Below, piece after piece: positions 23,401 through 36,100 of a stretch of DNA of 64,000 nucleotides. Source of the stretch: Aradus depressus. Taxonomy: Eukaryota > Arthropoda > Insecta > Hemiptera > Aradidae. The notes under the pieces are model-generated. The model was not told the DNA's origin, did not search any database, and saw only the letters and a program-made list of their open reading frames with translations. The translations under genes were made by a program, and so were the position numbers. The stretch covers positions 52,955,427 through 53,019,426 of the forward strand of contig OY759218.1 in NCBI GenBank assembly GCA_963662175.1, in the 5' to 3' direction. Numbering within the stretch: position 1 is the stretch's first letter; each line of letters begins with the position of its first letter.

Positions 23401-25308
23401 TAAATGTAAGACAGATTCCATGGAACATTTAAATTTTGAGATTCCAGTAAGTCTCGGATATAATGACATTGGCTATAGTGAGTTTTAAGGGAAATAATTC
23501 GTTTAATGGAACTTTCCGCAAGTAAATTACTATTTGAGGAAGAAATAATAAATAAAAGTGCCATGAAACAATTTTTTTGTCGGGGACTTTCCCATAACTT
23601 AATACTTTCATATTCATTGACCAATATGATATCCAATAGCAAGAAAATAAAAGATATTTTATTATCATTTATTTGTGGGAATTGATAAGAAAGATAGCAT
23701 GTAGTTGGTTTGTTCCTAATTGGACCGACATTCACAGTCACTTTCTTGGAATAGCAAAACGGAGGAAATTTAGGGTTGATAAGTTGGTCTTAAGGAATAA
23801 CAGTATAGGAAGCAGTCACTCATACCGTTGAGCCAAGCCCCGTCTGAGGTTAGTAATTCTAAACACTCAACCACTGTTTGAATCCAGTCAGGGTATCTTC
23901 AGATTTCATTTATTTATATGTGGACATGTTGCCACTTGAAAATTTGAGATATGTCCGGCACGAACAAAATGACTATGCTCCCATGAACGTACAATATATC
24001 GCTGTAGAAAATAGTTCAGTGTAACGTTTAAATTGTAATGCATGGTAACAAATTTTAAAATATGTTTGACATTTTATTATTGTTAGTGAAGTTGACGTAT
24101 GTTCTTAGATCTGAATCTTTACAACATATTTGTTGTTTTTGTGACTCATGTCCGAGATTTAACTACAAGTTAACTGCTCTTTCGACATTCTGGTGGGAGT
24201 CCTAAATTTTGCCTCACATCCTTATTTTAATTTGTTAATAATTTCTATGGAGCAGTCTCATATTTATAATGCATGTATCAGGGTCTGAATGGTCTATACT
24301 TGACAAAAACTTCATGTAAAACATTTACTCTCATCTCAGATATTCGTATACATTGAAATAAAATATATCTGATGTAACTAATGTGTAACATGACTTTCTT
24401 ATCTTATACTCACCACGCTTTTACAGATGGCTCCCCCCTTTCCCATCTCCGTCTCAAATTCATTTCTCTGTCATTTCAAACTGGCATTAAGAAAGTCATT
24501 CTCAGAATTACGTTGAAACTACAAAGAAACACGCTGCAGCCATATCTTCCTACTTGCTTATACCCAGTAATTCCAAAGTTAAAAAAAAAGTTGTTTATTT
24601 CACAAAATATTTACAGTGGATACACTTTGGATACAATACTTTCGGTATTGCTACCATCTTCAGCCACGACAACAAATACAAATGTCAGAATGCATTCCTG
24701 CCATCTGTGTCGATATAGTAGACATCTATTAAAATAAATAAAAACAAAGAACTTGTTTAACTTTTATATTGTCTAATTCCACGAAAGTATATAAATAAAG
24801 AGTCTCGGCTTAGCTACGTCAGCACAAAGTTCTAAACAGACATTTAAGGTCTGAATTTGGTTTGTCCCCTCACCAACCTCTGGAGGTTCCCCCTTTGTTT
24901 TATCCCCCCCAAAAAACAATTTTAAAGACTGCTGTACAGGAAGAAGGGAAGTATGTAGTACAAAAGGAAACTCCACAGTTTGGGTTAGGGCAGATCCAAA
25001 TTTAGACCTGTTGAACTTTCACTTGGTTCTTGATTTCGAGTAGTGGTCATTTGAAATATCCAAAAACAACTTAATTTTGTGCTTTTTGCATATTTTCATA
25101 AGCTTATATCTCCGGAAGCATTCCTTCAAATAATATGAAACTAGTCACTTTTTCTCAAGGTACACAATCAATGAGCAGAATATCATAAAAATAGATGAGA
25201 TCAAGTTTCCGAGTTGATGGCATGGATTAATGAATGAGAATGACCTATACGCTTTTGATGAAAGCTCGTAACTTACTTTTTTTTAAATATTTAGTTTCAG
25301 ATCAGACA
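20448..25308. other. Intergenic region between nkd and Rme-8
   Basis: No gene recognised. It holds the partial repeat at 20553-20610, the 38-bp tandem at 20795-20908, and a stretch near 21090-21130 ('gtgtgagtgtcccgaaatat') like a retroelement 3' end. From 24590 to 24680, 'tactttcggtattgctacca' echoes the foldback at 6700. The Rme-8 promoter and any 5' UTR exon should be in the last part, but no TATA or initiator can be singled out in such AT-rich DNA. Confidence 0.45.
20795..20908 (+). repeat. Tandem repeat, three identical 38-bp units
   Basis: Units start at 20795, 20833 and 20871: TAAATGGGCCCCTTACCTCT then TAAGGTCTTACGGGACCT. Each unit contains the near-palindrome CCTTACCTCTTAAGGT. The copies appear identical. 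Confidence 0.95.
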
Positions 25309-28193
25309 ATGGTTTCTCTGATGGAAAATCAGGACTTGGCCTGCTATTTAGTAACCAAGCACTCATTATGGAAGGGAAAGTTAGTATAATACCATTTATT
25401 TATTTCAAGTATTTTATTTTCTTCTGCCTTTTTATGGAAAGAGATACGACTAAATACAATTTTAGAGCATACAATTTTCTATCGAAGCTGTCTATTCGTG
25501 AACATTCATGAAATGTATTGCGGATTGTGAGTAGACAAAGATGGTGTAAAAATCGAGCGTTATTTGTAAGTTATGCCTGGGCCCTCATGCCTGGGCTTTA
25601 ACTACGAACTCATTTCGCCTACTACCAGAGCGCTCTTTCGTCACTCTGGTGCATATGAGCCGGACTCTAATTTGGGAGTCCTAAATTTTGCTTACTCTAA
25701 ATTTTTATTCACCTATGGTAGGGGAGGGGGGGGGGGGGGGGGGGGGGGGCTTTCACGAGTACCTGACATTGTACAGGCTCGGGACCATCGCTTAACGTCC
25801 CATTTAAAGAACATATATGAGTCATTAACCATTGTGGGTCTAAATAACGTCCCTACGTCAAGCCGGGTATGGGAGTATAAATAACTTCATGCTAAGTTCT
25901 ATTTCCGTTACATCGAGTTTTTTTTATAATTTGAGATCCTTTCTTTCCCAACGTTTTCCTGAAGAGAATATTTACAAAAACTGAAAATAAGCTCACCTGA
26001 AAGATAATTGTTTTCTATTAAATCGAATTCTTTAAAAAAACAATTTTCATAAGAGTTGCCATTTCCAGTCTAAATAGCACAAAAATCGGATGATTTTGTG
26101 TTTTAGTCTAACTTACGCTGCTGTTCAATTGGAGCGTATTTGGCGAAACGTAATTTGTATGAACATAGAAGTAAACTCGCCTGAAAGGAAATTTTGTGGT
26201 CTACAATTTGCGTCCCAATTTTTTGCTAATAAACTTGTTTGATAGAAAATTGTATGTCCTATAATTTTGGTCTTGATTTTTTATCATATCTTTTATAGTT
26301 TTTGAAATATGTCCGTGAAACCGCTCGTTCAGGTTCGGAAAGAGGGAAGTTATCATAGCGAATAGCTCACAGACCATTGATTATTTGAGAAAAAATAAAG
26401 GGGGCCAAGTTTGTGTAAAATGATGAACATTAATCCAGTTCCAGTAAAATTCGTCAGACGAACAGTTTTCGAGAGAAGAAAGGAAAACAATCCAGTGGGT
26501 TAGTTAGTGACATCATTTTTCGAGAGCGGCGAGTTATTCTTTCAAAAATAATTGGAGCTGGGGAAGTATATTGCCGGGGATTCACGGCCCAATTAGATTT
26601 CCAACAAACCATACCCATTTTTTTAGTTTAGGGATATCTCCTAATTTCTCAATTTTAAAAAGTATGTTTTTTTCTCTCTTTTCAGATACAAAAGAATATT
26701 TTCATTTGGACCAAATGGAGTGACAACTTATGATCCGGATTCTTTGGAAATCACCAACCGATGGGCTTATGGGGACGTAGTCAGCATCAAAAGAGGAAAT
26801 GTAGACTTCCGATTCACTATAACCGGCAGAAAGGAAGGCGCGACCAAAGTTGAAACTATGATTTTTTCCACAGAGCATAGGTCCGAACTTTTGTCTGTTG
26901 CTTCGATTTTCCGGCATCATTTTAGTGAAAAATGTGATATTGTTGTACGTATTTTTACATTTATTACTCCTTACACTTCTGGCGATGTGTAACAAGATCA
27001 TCGCCAGTTGCAATAATGATATTTTAGTGTTCAATTTATTGTTATTTGACAAAGAAAACTAGAAATATTGCATGTTTAGTTTTTACATGTCGCCTTATAA
27101 AAAGAAATGCCGGCTCCTTGGTTTAACCGATGTGTTACTTACTGTTGTGCGATTGGAACTTTCCATTCTATTGGATGTTTTAATATTAATGTGATTTTCA
27201 TGTAATAGTTTGAAGAATTGTCTTCTTTCAATGAATCCTAGTGAAAAAAAAATACTAAATGGGCACTCTGATAATTTGATTGTAGATCGTACAAATAATA
27301 TTTAAACGGTTCCCAGACTTGATGAACTAGTTATTTCACCTGCTGAACCAATTCGTTCTCGTTCACTTATGTGAATAGTTAATTGAAGTAGATTGTTCAT
27401 GAACGAGACATCTCTATTCCTCTATTGTTTCCCTCGTCCTCCCCCGCATGTATTTAGCTTTTTTGTGTTACCCCTTCCTTGTTTTTCATTCTTTAGCTTA
27501 GCTGTATCATTCTTGCTAGGAAGAATAGCCGCCATCTTTTTAGCCAGACGAGGCTTAGAATAGGGGATTCGGAGGATGATCTTTGGACCCAGTGCTACAA
27601 GCGTCTGAAGTCAAAAGTGAACATTCATTCGTCGAAAATTTTGCAGTGATATATATGAACTATATTTTTTTTTTCTAGCGTTGCGAAGCTCTCAAATATC
27701 ATTGGTCCGGAACGAGGTTGCCAGTACTTCTGGATGTGACCTCAACCTCAGTTAATCAGCTGGATACTGCTACCAATATGATGTTAGCTTCCTATTTATA
27801 CAAGGATATTGACACAATATACGAATTAAGTGACATCAGTGGTGGTTTTATTATTGTTACCAAACAATTTGGTAGAATGGTAAGTCAAATTTGTGTATAA
27901 GTAAAAATACTAAGTCAAATCGTTTTCATAATTGAGGAACAGCTTGAGGAACATATTTCGGAGGTCAGAATGATCAATCATTTACAATTTTGTTTTTTTT
28001 TGTTTTTCTTCTTTATTAATATAACTTTTTATTTATGTTTTTTTTTGCAGCATTTATTCATTTGTTCAAATAGGGGAGATATTATTAACAAAATACAAAC
28101 AAGTGCTCATCATTATCTTGGCCTAGAAATAAGAACTCAGAATAAGCCTACTTCTCTGGAATATTTTCTTAACAACAGGCTTGGAAAATTTAG
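25309..28193 (+). CDS. Rme-8: Rme-8 exons 1-4 (N-terminal membrane-binding region)
   Basis: Exons: 25309-25379, 26686-26944, 27679-27879, 28051-28193 (residues 1-225). Exon 1 carries the start [13 protein letters not shown] and ends in a split Lys codon, which gives [13 protein letters not shown] across the junction. This is the segment that binds PI3P in the human protein. Exon 2 holds [14 protein letters not shown] and [10 protein letters not shown], exon 3 [14 protein letters not shown], and exon 4 [32 protein letters not shown] lies eight bases before the ATG, so a spliced 5' UTR exon further upstream is possible but not demonstrated. Confidence 0.94.
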
Positions 28194-30080
28194 GTATAAT
28201 GTTTGACATACATAATTTCAATAATAATTTTTAAAATGCATTTATGTCGTTTTATCAGTTTATTATTACCATAATTGCAGTGAAATAGGCACACAGGGTT
28301 AGATCAGTAGAATATTCAGTGTAGTTTAAGCGTAATCTATTCTTATATTATACGTAAAGTATGTTATGTGAAATGTTCGGTTTTGACAGTTGTTGAGCAA
28401 GGAAAGAGATTTTACTGTTTCGGGTCTGCCATAACAGAACGAAAGCAGGTAATAAAGGGAACCTGCAACCGAATTCTGGACTTTATTAAAGATACAGGGC
28501 TTTGCTAGCGGTGAACACATTCAGAGCACACAGTAGGCCTACTCTGGCCGCGGTGACCCCATCACCCCCGAAAAAAAGGCCACCAAAAAGACACTAATTT
28601 ATAAACTGCATTATTTCTATTTTACTTTACTTTATTTTATTTATCTAAGCACTCAACGTCTGAAATACCTTGTGTTGATCTTGTGAGTGTACATCATAGG
28701 TATAAATATATATATATATATATATATCCACCTATATGTTATATCCACCTTTTCTGCCAATTTACTTAAAAATAAGGCTGAGGTCAGCTTAAGATAAGCT
28801 GCCCTCCCAGGGACTCTCTTCCCACAGATTCATTCTATCCTCAGTGCTCGTACCGATCAGATCGTTTCTGTTCATAGTACCTTTGTTACTTTTTATAATT
28901 AAGAATAAGTTATAATTAGAGCAATTAGTGTATTTTGTAATCTAAATAATAAAGTTCTTTTTAAAAACAGACTTTGTGGTGGTTGATATATATATGAGTC
29001 GTCTCTTTTCAAAACCGGCCATCTCCATAAAAATGAGAAAACAGTTTTGTTTTTTTTAAGTTATTCTTCATCATGCCCTGCATTGAATGGTAAATTTTTT
29101 TTGTTCAAAAACTGTCATTTGGCGTATAAAATGATGTGTTGAAGTTTAAGGTTGTGAACAAAACCGGCCAACTCCAGTTGTCATCAGCGACCGCTAGGGC
29201 GCTCTGACTGATAACAGCTCTGTTACATTCTATCTATTCTGTTTTTGTCGATTCTTCTCGTGTTATCCTGTTTGTTTTTTATTAAAACTTTTCTTCTGGA
29301 TCTATAGTTGGTATCGATCTATACCAAGAAGTTGGCAACATCCTCTAATTTATTTAATTTAATTTTTATTTAATCTAATTTTTTGGTGGTCTTCTCGTCA
29401 TTGAAACTAAATTACCACATGTGGTTGTAATAAATGTTGCCAAAAAAAAAAAGTCAATGTAACTATAGTTACCAAAAATAATAAATTTCGTTTATTTTGT
29501 TCGAAGAAGTTTTTATTACTTTCCTAGTGTGATTTTTTTTTATTTTTTGGCCTCATGTACGATGCATATTAGCTATGACTCTTATAGTGGTGTTTTACCT
29601 AGTTATGTACGACATCCATGGCCCCAAGGGAGTTTTATCTACGAAGTAAAACTCACTACCGGACGGGATTCGAACCCGCAAACCAAGGTGAGACCATGCG
29701 ACTAAAACCCTACGCTCTAGCCCGCATGGCCACCATGGCTCCCTTGTGTGAATGACTAAAAAAACAATTTTATGACCAAAAAACTACCAATTTTCCAAAA
29801 TGTTTGGTTCAAAACCGGCCATATCCACACAATTCGTTTCAAAACCGGCCATATCCCCACAATTCGTTTCAAAACCGGCCAACTCCAAAATTAATTAATT
29901 AATAACTGTCTACCTAATTATTTTTTTAATTCCTGCAAGTGCTTACCGTTAATTTCTGGCTTAACTGATATCATAAAAAAAATTTCAAGAGAATAATGAC
30001 AACGGTTATGAAAATACAGGTTTTTTTCATTTCCTGAAAAATTTTGTTTTTTGGAGATGGCCGGTTTTGAAAAGAGACGC

Positions 30081-30122
<42 letters not shown>

Positions 30123-33100
30123 TTCAACCACCACAAATATATATATATATATATATGTATACTACTGTATACCGTAGGTATAAAAAAATATGTATATATT
30201 GAAATATAACTGAAAGAAAAAAAAAAAATTAATAAAAAAATATTTTTTCGTTCAACTGCATGTAGCAAGCACCATAATTCAAACTTGGTGTTTTTTCCTT
30301 ATTTTTTTCTGCAGTTATAAGACGTTTGAATTTTTTGATTACTTTATTTACTTATTTTTAGCGGAGATGAAAACACAACTTCGTTACTCGAATTCAATGT
30401 TGAAAAAGTGGGAAGTAAGCGTCACCATGATTCCGTACACAGGTTGTTATGCCTTACCGAGTCCTGTATTTTGGAACGGGACCCAGAAACATATCATATC
30501 GTTTCAATTCGTCCTTTAGAAAATATTTTTGCATTTGTTCGCGATTTTAATAATCCGAGACAATTTTCTGTTGAGTACAAAGATATGGAATTTTCAAATT
30601 CGAGGACATACGACGGACCAAACAGGTATTTATTTATTATTATTATTTTTTTGCTATCGAAAACAGAAAGAGGATATTTTATTCACGTTAAGACCTATCT
30701 AAGATGTTCCGTTTTCAATTTTTAGGTTCAGAATTGTATGAACGCATGCAAAAGAAGTGGTTTAGTCATCATAATGACGTGGGGCCTGAGCAGAGATATT
30801 TTTTAGTATTTTTAGTACTGTTGTTACAATTTCATGAAAATAATAACATTTTAATGTATTTAGCGATATTCTTGGTTTCTCAAGCAATATCGAAAACGTA
30901 GATGTTTTGTTTCAGACTAGAATCCTAGTTCAAGCGGTATCGAGGGTCTGACTACCCCTAGAATATTGAAAACATTATTTAGTAATATCTAAAAGATATT
31001 CAATGAATGAAAATCTATTAACTTGGTTCGGTACAACAAGCAAAATGATTTTATTTCTTTCATTTCTTTTCGTTTTATTCTAAAAATTTCGTTGGCTGTA
31101 CCTAGTTATACATCATGAAAAATAATAAATTTGAAAAAAGAAGAGAACGAAATCGTACGTTTGTTATTTTTTCTTTGCTAATTTATAACAGAGACATATT
31201 ATTACTACAGCATATAGTAACTACTTGTCTTTAAATAAATTACGTTCTTATGATTAGCAATAAATGTACACAGACCAAAGACAGCTGCACATTTTAATAA
31301 ATACTTTTAAAAATGTCTAGAATCGTAATAACAAATGTATGTTTTCATTGAGTTCGTCTTGCCTGTTTCGAACATAAACCTAATATTCCTCTTTCATTTT
31401 AGAATTAGTTGAAATAATTCTTGTGCTTTTTAGAGACTCGATTCTTGCCACACTGCTAGATGGCGCTAGAGGAGCTGGAAATAAAAATGTCCATGTTAAA
31501 ATGAAGCCTACCAATAGAGGAAAGCGGTTATACCCTTATTACAGTCTCACTGAGGAAGAGGTAACTCTAGAATGGTAACTCTATTTAAAATGCTCAGAGG
31601 CTAATCAGCATAAGTAAAAAAAAAAGAAATTGGGACGTTTTCAGTTGAAAAATATGAAATCTATAACAATAATATAAAAATACGATTATTCTTCATATAA
31701 TAAAGTCTCATTTTTCTTAATGTCAATTACAATCCACTAATATCTAATTGTTTAAAAAATGGGATTACTTCTTACTGACATACTGATTAGCCTCTAAACA
31801 ACAAAAATGAATTGACCATTGGATAATATACAATTTTTTCCAATTTTTTTCTTTTTAGGATTTTCATGGCATTAAAAAAAAAAAATCGGGGATCACCGAT
31901 GTACAGCTCGACTGTGTAATCAACTATTTTTTCGCTCTCTCTACACCTTACTTTCTTAGGCCGATTTGGCTGAAAATCAATATTTGTTTTATCAGGAACT
32001 TCTTAATCCACATATAGAATTTCTTGCTGAGACATTCATTCCATTGGCAGTTATTAATGTTTTTAGTTGAGCCCATTCTAATCCCTCTCTCTTGCCGGCT
32101 GATAATCAATAGGAGTCGTCCTTAAGGCCTCCCATGTAATATTTCGTGTTTATATATTCATTCTATCAGGTTTTATCGTGCCCAAAGAGACACATTGATT
32201 TTTAAACAATTTTTAGATTTAGGGGGATGGAAAACATGAAATTACAATAAAAGCTCAATATCGAGTTTTTCATCGATCTAATAACTTCCTCTCCCTATAT
32301 TAAGTACAAATGGGAAAGTAGTTCACATTTTTTTTTACAGGTTGAAACAATGCATTTAAAATTAATAAAAAACTCAGCAGGAAAAAAGGGAGTTACTGAT
32401 ATAATAGAACGATTCAACTGCAACATTCCTTATAGTGGCCTTCGGCATTCCGTTACCCAAGATGTAAGTTTTACTTTTATCAGATACTTACTTGCTCATA
32501 TGTTTCATTAGTTTTGATAAAACGGAATCGTAGCAGTGATTGTAAATAGAATACGTAGGGTCATTCTGGATGAATATGAGATAATGGGGTTTATTGGTTA
32601 AACCATTAAACATTTCCAAATGTTTCATATTCCATGTACTCTGATCTTACGTAACAGAAACATAAATAGCATCAATCACGTATTTTATAAAATAAAAAAG
32701 CACCTTGTGGTTTGGGTTGATGTGATATAGCAGCGGTGTGAACGTGATACACGATTGTATCGTAATTCAGTGAATAGATAGACCTGCTGAAATGCGGGGT
32801 GTTTGGGAGATGGATCAAGGTGAAACCTGTAAACATTTATAGAAGGAAAAAATGATATTATTGCAATAAATTATTAAAATTATTACAACTACCATTTAAA
32901 GTCAAGCCAAGACCTTCCCCTCGGTTCCCTTGTCCTTACACTATCTACACTCACACTCCAGCGTATGTTTAAAAGCAATGTCAGCGACGAATATGAGTGC
33001 GGGACGTCCAAGGAGGGAACCGAAAGCAAGGATGAACGGTATCAGTGGAAGATGTTAACCAACGGGTTAGCCAAGAGAATTGCTTGGATTCCTGGGTTTG

Positions 33101-36100
33101 CAAATGAAGGAGACTATGTTACCGCTACCGAGCTCAACATATCAGTACTAATTGATTGGCAATGCAATGCAAGTAAAAAAAAAAAAAGTATTTGTGATTT
33201 ATGTGCATTAAAATCATTATATTATTACTAGATATTGATTAGTGACTGTAGATTCTAATTGTAGGAATATTGAGGGTCAGTCAAAGATGGAAGAAAACAC
33301 TATTCAAATGCCAACGTTTCGATATATTTTATATCATCATCAGGGCCTACAAACATGGGGGGGGGGGGGGGGGGGGGGAGGGGGGAGATCAAGATTAGAA
33401 TCAAAAATAAACAAAATTTTTTTGTTGATAAACATTACTGAATGTTAAAAATACATTGTGACAAGTTAAAAATTGAAACTGACTTTCTATGAATAATTAC
33501 TAAACATTAAAATTTTCATTGCAATGTAAGACTCCGTCCAGTGAACATGTGTTCTCCCCAACCCTGCTTATTCATAGTAAGTCATTTTAATGTTTACTCT
33601 TTATTATGTTCCACCTATTTGTCTATTTCCATTATTAATGTTTATGTTTAGTAATGTATTCATATTTATTTTTAATGTTTCATATTTCTGACTATCGAAA
33701 TGATTCATGTTCAGCTTTATACGCCAACTGATTTTGGGTAGTAGCGGTGAACTCTGACATGGAACCGATATACCGTTTTGTTTTATCATAGTTGTTATTA
33801 GTATATGTTAAAGTTAATTATTTTTTTATCTTAACCATTTTAATTTTTGTAGTACAGCTTAATAATTTGTATTAATTTTTAGTGGAATATTAATGCCACA
33901 ATATTTCATAGCATATTTTACTTTAACTTCAAGGGACTTTTCAAAGAAAATAAAGAGCGGCCTATACTCGAATCGCTTCAAGCTTTATGCATGAAACCTA
34001 ATGACGTTGAAAGCTTGTGTGACGAAGAACTTGAAAGCTTATATTATGCCGTTCGCCGCCTTTTAGCGTCAAAGTCAGGTTTTAGCGGATTTTCGCAAAT
34101 AGTTGGGTAATATGTCAATTATTTATATATCTATTATAGATTATTATTTTTGAACATTTTCACAGGGTGACAGCTAAACCACCGTCCCTCGTGTTTTTTC
34201 GAATATGGAACTGGTTAGAGAAGGGGTTCTTTCTTTATATTTTTACTTTAGAAGAACCTCTGTATTCTCTTTTGGCAACTGCGTATACAATTTTTCGAGT
34301 CAAAATTGACTGAGTCCTTTTGATGAAAGAAGCATCAGGGAGATTTCATGTGCGATACGTTAAAAAAATAATGCAGTTTACATTTAACTATATGATCGGT
34401 CAATTGATGCGATTAAAGTAAATGGAATGAAAATATATTCTCTTCAGTATACAATTATTTTATGTATATCTGTAAATATTAGTGGCATAAGTGGGCGATA
34501 ACATGTATTTTTTTTGTTAACTGCAATATTTTCACCATCATTCTCAGTATAAAAAAATCTTCAATAAGACAGCCTATTCCGTTCTCTAGAAAACGCGAAG
34601 GGCGGTTTAGCCCTGTTCATCCGAGGCCCCAAATAAAATGGTCATTTTTGAATTATATTCTAAACAGTTAGAGATAACTAAATCATATATTTCTCTAATT
34701 TCCAGATTCAGAGAAAATTTAGGAATCATAGTTTTGGATGGTGTTAAAAGGAACAATGAAGCTATAACTCATGCCGCCGTTGATATGATTTGCGCACTTA
34801 TGCATCCCATGCATGATGAGTATGATATTAAGCAAGAACAATTGAATAAGTCTTCACTGCTTGCGAATTCTAGCTTTCTCAATGGTCTTTTGGACAAATG
34901 GACCCAGCATGTTGTAAGTGTTTCGTATTTCGGTTATTCTTATCCTAAAATACTACAGTAATCTAAGAGTATGTTCATCATTGACATTCCATTAGATTCT
35001 GTCCAATTTTTCGATTTAGAGATTAAACATTTTTGGAGCCAACGCTAAATCGTCCGTAAAAAAACAGTGTCTTTGCCTGTTGCTCTGTTAATTTCAATTT
35101 GCTCCTACGGTATTATAAATTGAGTGTTAACTCATCAAAGAAAATAGTAGGAATTTGGATGTAAAGCTTGTTAAAATGCTTTTATGAGGCGTCAATTAGA
35201 TCAAGAAAAGTCATGTCCAGATCTGGTAATGAAACACAGAGCTGTGCCATAAGTCGTTAACTCATGAACCCTCGAGATAATATAATGTGATCAGAAATTA
35301 TGTTACAATCTAATATTATTTTCTTTTTCAGAACAGCGACACGGGTGCTTTAGTAGTGTCCGCAATGCTCGATATGCTTACCTTTGCCTTGTGTACGCCG
35401 TATAGTGAGACCACCGAGGGAAGACATTTCGATTCATTATTAGAAATGGTTGCGCATAGGGGAAGATCATTATTTAAACATTTTCAGGTTAGAAACAATT
35501 CATTAATTGAACTAAGTGATTCCTTGAAAAGATACAAAAGATACTTTTTAAAATTTATTTTACAAAGTTGTGTAAAATATTTTGATTAATATTTATCCAA
35601 ATATAAGCAAGGGTGACCACCGTTGATCCGCACATACTAGCTAGAGTGTTCACCTTTTTACGATATTATTATAAAAATATAGTATTTTTTTAGTTTAAAA
35701 ACAATAAACGTGATGTGGGGAGGGGGTAGTCTAGGCTCTCAAGCCTAATAATTTGTTTTAATTCCAAAACGGAAAACATAATTAATTAATGAAAAAAAAT
35801 GAATCCCTGGATTTGGATGACGACGTGCCTCATTCCTGTGTGAATCACTGAAAATTGAAACGCCATGAGTGCACAGGCGATGAGTGTCCCAGTAATCGAA
35901 TGAAAGGTAGTTCCCCGGGCAACGCCGGGTAATGCTGCTACGTTTTTATATATTTAAATTATCATTTCTTGTTTCAGCACCCTTGTATGACCATTGTGAA
36001 AGGCGCTAGTCTCATAATGCGAGCCATTATTGAAGAAGGTGAACCTGAAGTTGCTGCCAAAATGCAAGAATTGGCTTTAAATGAAGGTGCATTGCCACGA

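Noticed and set aside
24381..24737. 118-codon open frame upstream of Rme-8
   Set aside because: The sequence is a chance translation of repeat DNA (including 'tactttcggtattgctacca', shared with the foldback at 6700). No conserved features.
25294..25308. Firm call of a 5' UTR intron ending at 25301
   Set aside because: TTTAGTTTCAG is a plausible acceptor, but no upstream exon or donor can be shown from sequence alone.
29636..29752. Functional tRNA gene on the minus strand
   Set aside because: Only the B box is convincing. It sits inside a transposon and lacks a clear acceptor stem.
32965..33231. 88-codon open frame as a gene
   Set aside because: No recognisable family, no splice context, and it ends in a low-complexity A run. 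It lies within an Rme-8 intron full of repeats.
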